A program made the position numbers and the translations under genes. This document shows positions 60,828-64,000 of a DNA stretch of 64,000 bases, one piece after another. Source of the DNA: Ruminococcus flavefaciens ND2009 (GTDB lineage Bacteria > Bacillota > Clostridia > Oscillospirales > Ruminococcaceae); NCBI RefSeq assembly GCF_000621785.1, contig NZ_JHXI01000011.1, forward strand, positions 1 through 64,000, written 5' to 3'. The notes beneath the pieces were generated by a model. It did not search any database and had not been told where the DNA came from. It worked only from the letters and a program-made list of their open reading frames with translations. The stretch's first letter is position 1, and each line of letters opens with the position of its first letter.

Positions 60828-61343
60828 TCAAGCAGCTTCCTCTTCCTTCTTCTTGTCTGCAACAGCGTTGAGTGTAGCTGCCAGCTTCTGAAGGGGACCC
60901 TGCAGAGAGCCAACGAGCTGTGCGAGAAGGGTATCCTTTGAAGGGATCTTGGAAAGAGCAACAACTCCAGCCTGATCGTAAACCTCACCCTCAACGTAGC
61001 CAGCCTTGAGATTGAACTTGTCGTCGCCTGCATTCTCAGCGAACTTACCGAGGATTCTTGCGGGAGCAGTCTGATCGTCGTTGGAAACAGCGAGAGCAGT
61101 TGTGCCGTTGAGAGACTCTTCAAAGCCCTCGATACCGCATTCCTTGAAAGCACGGAGAAGCATTGTGTTCTTCTCTACGAAGTAGTTGACGCCGGCCTCA
61201 CGGAGCTCCTTTCTGAGCTTGGTATCCTCCTCAACGGTGATACCCTTGTAATCAACGAGAACGCCTGAAACAGAGTTCTTGATGATCTCGGTGAGCTTCT
61301 CGACCTTTGCCTTCTTAGCTTCGAGTACTGCATTGCTTGGCAT
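60828..61343 (-). CDS. rplJ: Ribosomal protein L10
   Basis: 171-aa base of the L7/L12 stalk. N-terminal rRNA-binding domain (SGVLVDYKGITVEEDTKLRK, NTMLLRAF) and C-terminal helix region for L12 binding (LAQLVGSLQGPLQKLAATLN). A conserved L10 leader lies upstream and gives feedback control by the L10-L12 complex. Confidence 0.98.
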   Translation of the reverse strand: MPSNAVLEAKKAKVEKLTEIIKNSVSGVLVDYKGITVEEDTKLRKELREAGVNYFVEKNTMLLRAFKECGIEGFEESLNGTTALAVSNDDQTAPARILGKFAENAGDDKFNLKAGYVEGEVYDQAGVVALSKIPSKDTLLAQLVGSLQGPLQKLAATLNAVADKKKEEEAA

Positions 61344-61374
61344 AGTGTGTATTCACCTCCGAATGAATTATGAT

Positions 61375-61497
61375 CGTATTCAGAGAGCAATAAAAAACGC
61401 CCATTCCGACAGCGCAGAATGGACAATGATACTTCTATCAATTGCTATTCCTCGGCGGGACTTACTGAGCTTTCGCTCTGCCAGCTGTCTTTAGAAT
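61375..61497 (-). ncRNA. L10 leader RNA with attenuator
   Basis: The - strand leader contains AGACAGCTGGCAG, a hairpin region GCTCAGTAAGTCCCGCCGAGG (the CCGCCGAGG core is typical of L10 leaders) and then CCATTC..GAATGG followed by TTTTTTATT (61424-61391), an attenuator. L10-L12 binding is expected to favour termination. Confidence 0.82.
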
Positions 61498-61523
61498 ACG
61501 ATGCTGTTTTTCACAGCTTGATT

Positions 61524-61552
61524 ATTATACCACACTATTTTTACTTTGTCAA
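61524..61552 (-). promoter_or_regulatory. Promoter of rplJ-rplL
   Basis: On the - strand TTGACA (61552-61547), 17 bp, TATAAT (61529-61524). Confidence 0.88.
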
Positions 61553-61582
61553 GGGCTTTTGCGGATTTTTTCGGAAGTATAC

Positions 61583-61613
61583 AAAAAAAGCTCCCGACCT
61601 GGATGTCGGGAGC
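61583..61613 (-). terminator. Terminator of small secreted protein gene
   Basis: GCTCCCGAC-ctggat-GTCGGGAGC with TTTTTTT on the - strand. Confidence 0.88.
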
Positions 61614-61638
61614 CTTCGGGATACTTTGGGTTCTGTTA

Positions 61639-61896
61639 TCAGCAGGAGTGCTGCTGGAAGAGCTCTCTGTACTGAGCACCGCATGAGCACTCGTATACAC
61701 GGTAGATGTATACTGTGCGGTTTCTTACTTCGGTCCTTGTGCCGATGTATCTCATATTGTGAACGCTTGCAGCGTTTGCTGTGATAGCTGTACCGCTGTT
61801 TGTAAATGACTTGGAGTTAGCTGCTACTGTACCGCCTGCTCCGAGGAGTGTGAATGCCATTGCGAGTGCTGTTACCTTTTTGATTACGTTTTTCAT
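61639..61896 (-). CDS. Small secreted protein
   Basis: 85 aa. Signal peptide (MKNVIKKVTALAMAFTLLGA to about residue 26), then a short mature part with an Arg-rich beta-like stretch (IGTRTEVRNRTVYIYRVYEC) and three cysteines near the end (ECSCG..HSC). Its own promoter (TTGAGG, 16 bp, TATAAT on the - strand around 61974) and terminator. No family recognised. Confidence 0.8.
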   Translation of the reverse strand: MKNVIKKVTALAMAFTLLGAGGTVAANSKSFTNSGTAITANAASVHNMRYIGTRTEVRNRTVYIYRVYECSCGAQYRELFQQHSC

Positions 61897-62104
61897 TTTC
61901 TTCTTTTCCTTTCGTAATAGAGATTTTTGTAGTTTCTACAGCTTTTTTGCTGTATTTACCTTACATTCTCTATTATACTCACGAGCCGTCTTTCCTCAAT
62001 AATTCGGGAGTGAAAAGGCTGAAAAACGGAGTGAAAGGGAAAAAGAAGACTATATGGCATAAAAAGCGGCATACCCATAAGACAGATACCTATATAGAAG
62101 TTTT

Positions 62105-62134
62105 GCCCCTGAGTGTTACAAAGCACTCAGGGGC
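62105..62134 (-). terminator. Recurrent GCCCCTGAG hairpin
   Basis: GCCCCTGAGTG / CACTCAGGGGC, same type as at 16186 and 36495. Probably ends the metallopeptidase transcript. Confidence 0.65.
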
Positions 62135-62170
62135 ATTGTGCATATTTATGTTGCTAAGCTAAATCAGAAT

Positions 62171-62923
62171 TTATTTGAAATAAGCGGTATCAAACTCCTC
62201 ACCACTGTTCAGCTTATCCAGTAATTCCAGCAATCCTTTCTGACCATGAATCTCCATCCATTCGCTGACTTCATGTTTCGCATTCAGATAGCGGAAACGC
62301 CTGTCCTCTATAGGATCTGCATAAAATTCAGAACCTGTATCCATATCTTCAAGAGGAACTGTGTTTTTTCCGTTATTAGTCTGTTCAATCCATGCATCCA
62401 GCCCATATTGCTCACGAAAATCATTTTGCGTGGCAAGTCCCTCATCAAACCATGTGGGAATACTTTTCAAGGCTTTCATATTCAGGCGAGTATGCAGCTC
62501 TGCATGAGTTAATTCATGTGCTATGATGTCGATATTCAGGTATTCATCTGAAACAGAAATGTAGTTTTTCTTCGCATATGAGGTTCGCGTATCATGATCT
62601 CCGCCGAGCTTTGAAAGGAGCTTATCATCATCGCAGATAATTATGATCGTTGTATTTGTTTCGGTGCATTGTAATTCTCCGAAAAATGCTCTGTCCCGTT
62701 CCAATGCTTCTTCCGTGAGCAGAATCGCATCTTTGATATTACCGGAATAGTTTTTGTTCACATAGATATGATCTGCTGCTTTTTCAAAGGAACTGCGGTA
62801 TGGAACTGTCATTCGATAGCCTAAAGGCGTAAATTGAAAAAAACAGACAGCCGCCAGCAACACCAGCAGTATCAAAGAAATACAACAGCATATTATGATT
62901 TTCTTCTTTGATTTCACTTTCAT
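62171..62923 (-). CDS. Membrane-anchored metallopeptidase (peptidase MA-like)
   Basis: 250 aa. A basic N-terminus and one hydrophobic helix (about 8-30) anchor it outside the cell. The zinc motif is HELTH (H136, E137, H140) with WFDEGLA about 20 residues later giving the third ligand glutamate, as in the gluzincin MA-like group. The ATG at 62923 has GGAG 8 bp upstream; ATG at 62929 is two codons longer. Substrate unknown. Confidence 0.82.
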   Translation of the reverse strand: MKVKSKKKIIICCCISLILLVLLAAVCFFQFTPLGYRMTVPYRSSFEKAADHIYVNKNYSGNIKDAILLTEEALERDRAFFGELQCTETNTTIIIICDDDKLLSKLGGDHDTRTSYAKKNYISVSDEYLNIDIIAHELTHAELHTRLNMKALKSIPTWFDEGLATQNDFREQYGLDAWIEQTNNGKNTVPLEDMDTGSEFYADPIEDRRFRYLNAKHEVSEWMEIHGQKGLLELLDKLNSGEEFDTAYFK

Positions 62924-62961
62924 GTTCATTTCTCCTGTAATTCCGATTTTTGTCAGTAACA

Positions 62962-62990
62962 ATTATAGCACATCATCTCTGTACTGTCAA
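62962..62990 (-). promoter_or_regulatory. Promoter of metallopeptidase gene
   Basis: On the - strand TTGACA (62990-62985), 17 bp, TATAAT (62967-62962). Confidence 0.88.
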
Positions 62991-62993
62991 TAA

Positions 62994-63037
62994 AAACGCC
63001 ATAGTACTTCTGACTGTAAATCAGAAATACTATGGCT
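62994..63037 (-). terminator. Terminator after DUF3592-like gene
   Basis: GCCATAGTA / TACTATGGC with inner TCTGA/TCAGA pairing, then GTTTTTA on the - strand. Confidence 0.8.
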
Positions 63038-63083
63038 TAAAACTTCTATATGAGTATCTTTCTTAAGGGCACGCCGCTTTTTC

Positions 63084-63734
63084 TTATTCGATTATGTCCG
63101 ACACTACCTTGCCGCCTTTTTCAGCGTACATCACAGGGAAGTAGTTACCTATGCTCACCCGCTTGTTAGGGAGAAAGGTATGCTTGCCTGTCTGGAGCTG
63201 TCCCCTGCTGTCAGTGAACTGATAGTCGCAGACGCACTGTGTAAAGCCGTCGCGTCCGCCGCCCTTTATGCCCACGTTTGTGATAACGCACTGGGTCTGT
63301 GTGCCGTTCTTTATGAGATAGCCCTGAACGCCGCGCTTCAGCATCATCTTTATGACGAGTATGATACCCAGGAGAGCAGAAACAGCAGCACCTGCAAACA
63401 TAAGTATACCCGCCAGCTTATCGGGCTTTCTGTATACCTCGAAGGGATTGCTCTCGTTTACGTAGCACTTATAGTGCTCACCCACGAATGTGGACTTTCC
63501 GCCGATACCATTGGAGATACGGGCGTTGATAGTCTTGCCCTCGGAGTTTACGTAGTCAACATTGACCTCGCTGGTGTTGCCGACTCTTACATAGTCCGTA
63601 ACAACGCAGTCCGTAAGCACTCCGCCCTCTGGGACAGTCATGGAATTGAGCGCCATGAATATGAGTGCTCCGGGTATCATCAGGATAAGTATGAGTCCGA
63701 TGAGTATGGGACCTGCCAGTGAATCTTTTTTCAT
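63084..63734 (-). CDS. DUF3592-like membrane protein
   Basis: 216 aa from the ATG at 63734 (AAGGGGGA upstream); an ATG at 63803 lies in the promoter. A first helix (10-30), an extracytoplasmic beta domain (35-105: VVTDYVRVGNTSEVNVDYVN, GEHYKCYVNESNP), a second helix (110-132), then a related beta domain (140-216: GTQTQCVITNVGIKGGG, LPNKRVSIGNYFPVMY). Each beta domain has the (V/I)G-x-x-(Y/F)xVxY turn of DUF3592. Function unknown. Confidence 0.75.
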   Translation of the reverse strand: MKKDSLAGPILIGLILILMIPGALIFMALNSMTVPEGGVLTDCVVTDYVRVGNTSEVNVDYVNSEGKTINARISNGIGGKSTFVGEHYKCYVNESNPFEVYRKPDKLAGILMFAGAAVSALLGIILVIKMMLKRGVQGYLIKNGTQTQCVITNVGIKGGGRDGFTQCVCDYQFTDSRGQLQTGKHTFLPNKRVSIGNYFPVMYAEKGGKVVSDIIE

Positions 63735-63791
63735 AATAGTTCCCCCTTGAAAAAAATAAGATAATTCAGCTTGCGCTGTAAACATATTAAT

Positions 63792-63820
63792 ATAATACAT
63801 CATTCAGTGAGATTTGTCAA
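63792..63820 (-). promoter_or_regulatory. Promoter of DUF3592-like gene
   Basis: On the - strand TTGACA (63820-63815), 17 bp, TATTAT (63797-63792). Confidence 0.78.
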
Positions 63821-63846
63821 TAACTATTATTATTTTTGTACAAAAC

Positions 63847-63949
63847 ATAAATCATAATTTGCCGCTGAGCGAGCGGCGGCGCTAAGACGTCCGTGTATCA
63901 GCGAAAGGGCAGTTGCTCCTCGACACGGGGAGTGCTTTGGCAGCTGATA
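63847..63949. repeat. Short unit next to the third dispersed repeat
   Basis: Begins ATAAATCATAATTTG like the ends of the hairpin repeat, then GCCGC-tgagcga-GCGGC, and runs for about 100 bp to the next ATAAATCATAATTT. Its interior differs from copies A and B. Confidence 0.5.
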
Positions 63950-64000
63950 TAAATCATAATTTTGCATTATGTAGGGGACGGCGTCCTCGACGTCCCACAA
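63950..64000 (-). repeat. Multi-hairpin dispersed repeat, copy C (cut by window edge)
   Basis: ATAAATCATAATTTTGCATTATG and the following GGGACGGCGTCC / GACGTCCC part match the start of copy B in the same orientation. The rest lies beyond the window. Confidence 0.85.

Overview
The window looks like a chromosome segment of a cellulosome-forming, anaerobic Gram-positive gut or rumen bacterium of the Ruminococcus type. Eight secreted proteins end or begin with dockerin modules (among them a GH9 endoglucanase and a GH97 glycosidase), there is a SCIFF peptide with its radical SAM maturase, formate fermentation genes, Firmicute-style TTGACA-17-TATAAT promoters and Gram-positive LexA boxes. No cohesin or scaffoldin gene is inside the window. 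The species assignment is inference.

Layout. 1-5815: an AT-rich block with a nonribosomal peptide synthetase (cut by the left edge), a type II thioesterase, a divergent two-gene ABC exporter and a remnant of a conjugative-element helicase, ending at a tRNA-Gln gene. 6381-16137: housekeeping genes on the + strand (pcrA, pyk, folC) with a fossil tandem duplication that left a pyk-tail/acetyltransferase-head joint between two membrane-protein paralogues. 16238-16540: first copy of a multi-hairpin dispersed repeat. 16540-25683, - strand: oligopeptide-binding lipoprotein, VanY-like peptidase, AraC regulator, SCIFF locus, SGNH-dockerin protein, ABC-F ATPase and a candidate stand-alone small RNA. 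25873-30237, + strand: a large sensor/AraC regulator, a zinc-ribbon protein, a SIMPL protein and a cation-efflux transporter.

30257-40287: a palindromic element, twin small dockerin proteins, GH9-CBM3c-dockerin, an undecaprenyl-phosphate sugar transferase, a second copy of the hairpin repeat and a GH97-dockerin enzyme. 40594-43582: a translationally coupled UbiA / HAD phosphatase / polytopic GT-C-like operon. 43871-44448: a terminator-hairpin array, tRNA-Thr and tRNA-Leu. 44571-46981: a DUF1292 protein and an operon of a 70-aa protein, a small sigma-like factor and an Orn/Lys/Arg decarboxylase behind a promoter that carries two LexA boxes. 47110-53233: lipoprotein, PutP symporter, PP2C phosphatase with vWA protein, AI-2E family transporter.

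53524-56141 is the most unusual locus: pyruvate formate-lyase is split. The core enzyme lacks its glycyl-radical domain, which is encoded as a separate 79-aa protein. Between them lies a 71-aa Cys-rich protein that resembles the first half of that domain. 56186-61896: two LRR/dockerin surface proteins, a CAP-dockerin protein, a tandem repeat, rplJ-rplL with an L10 leader and a small secreted protein. The right end has a membrane-anchored metallopeptidase, a DUF3592-like membrane protein and a third, truncated copy of the hairpin repeat.
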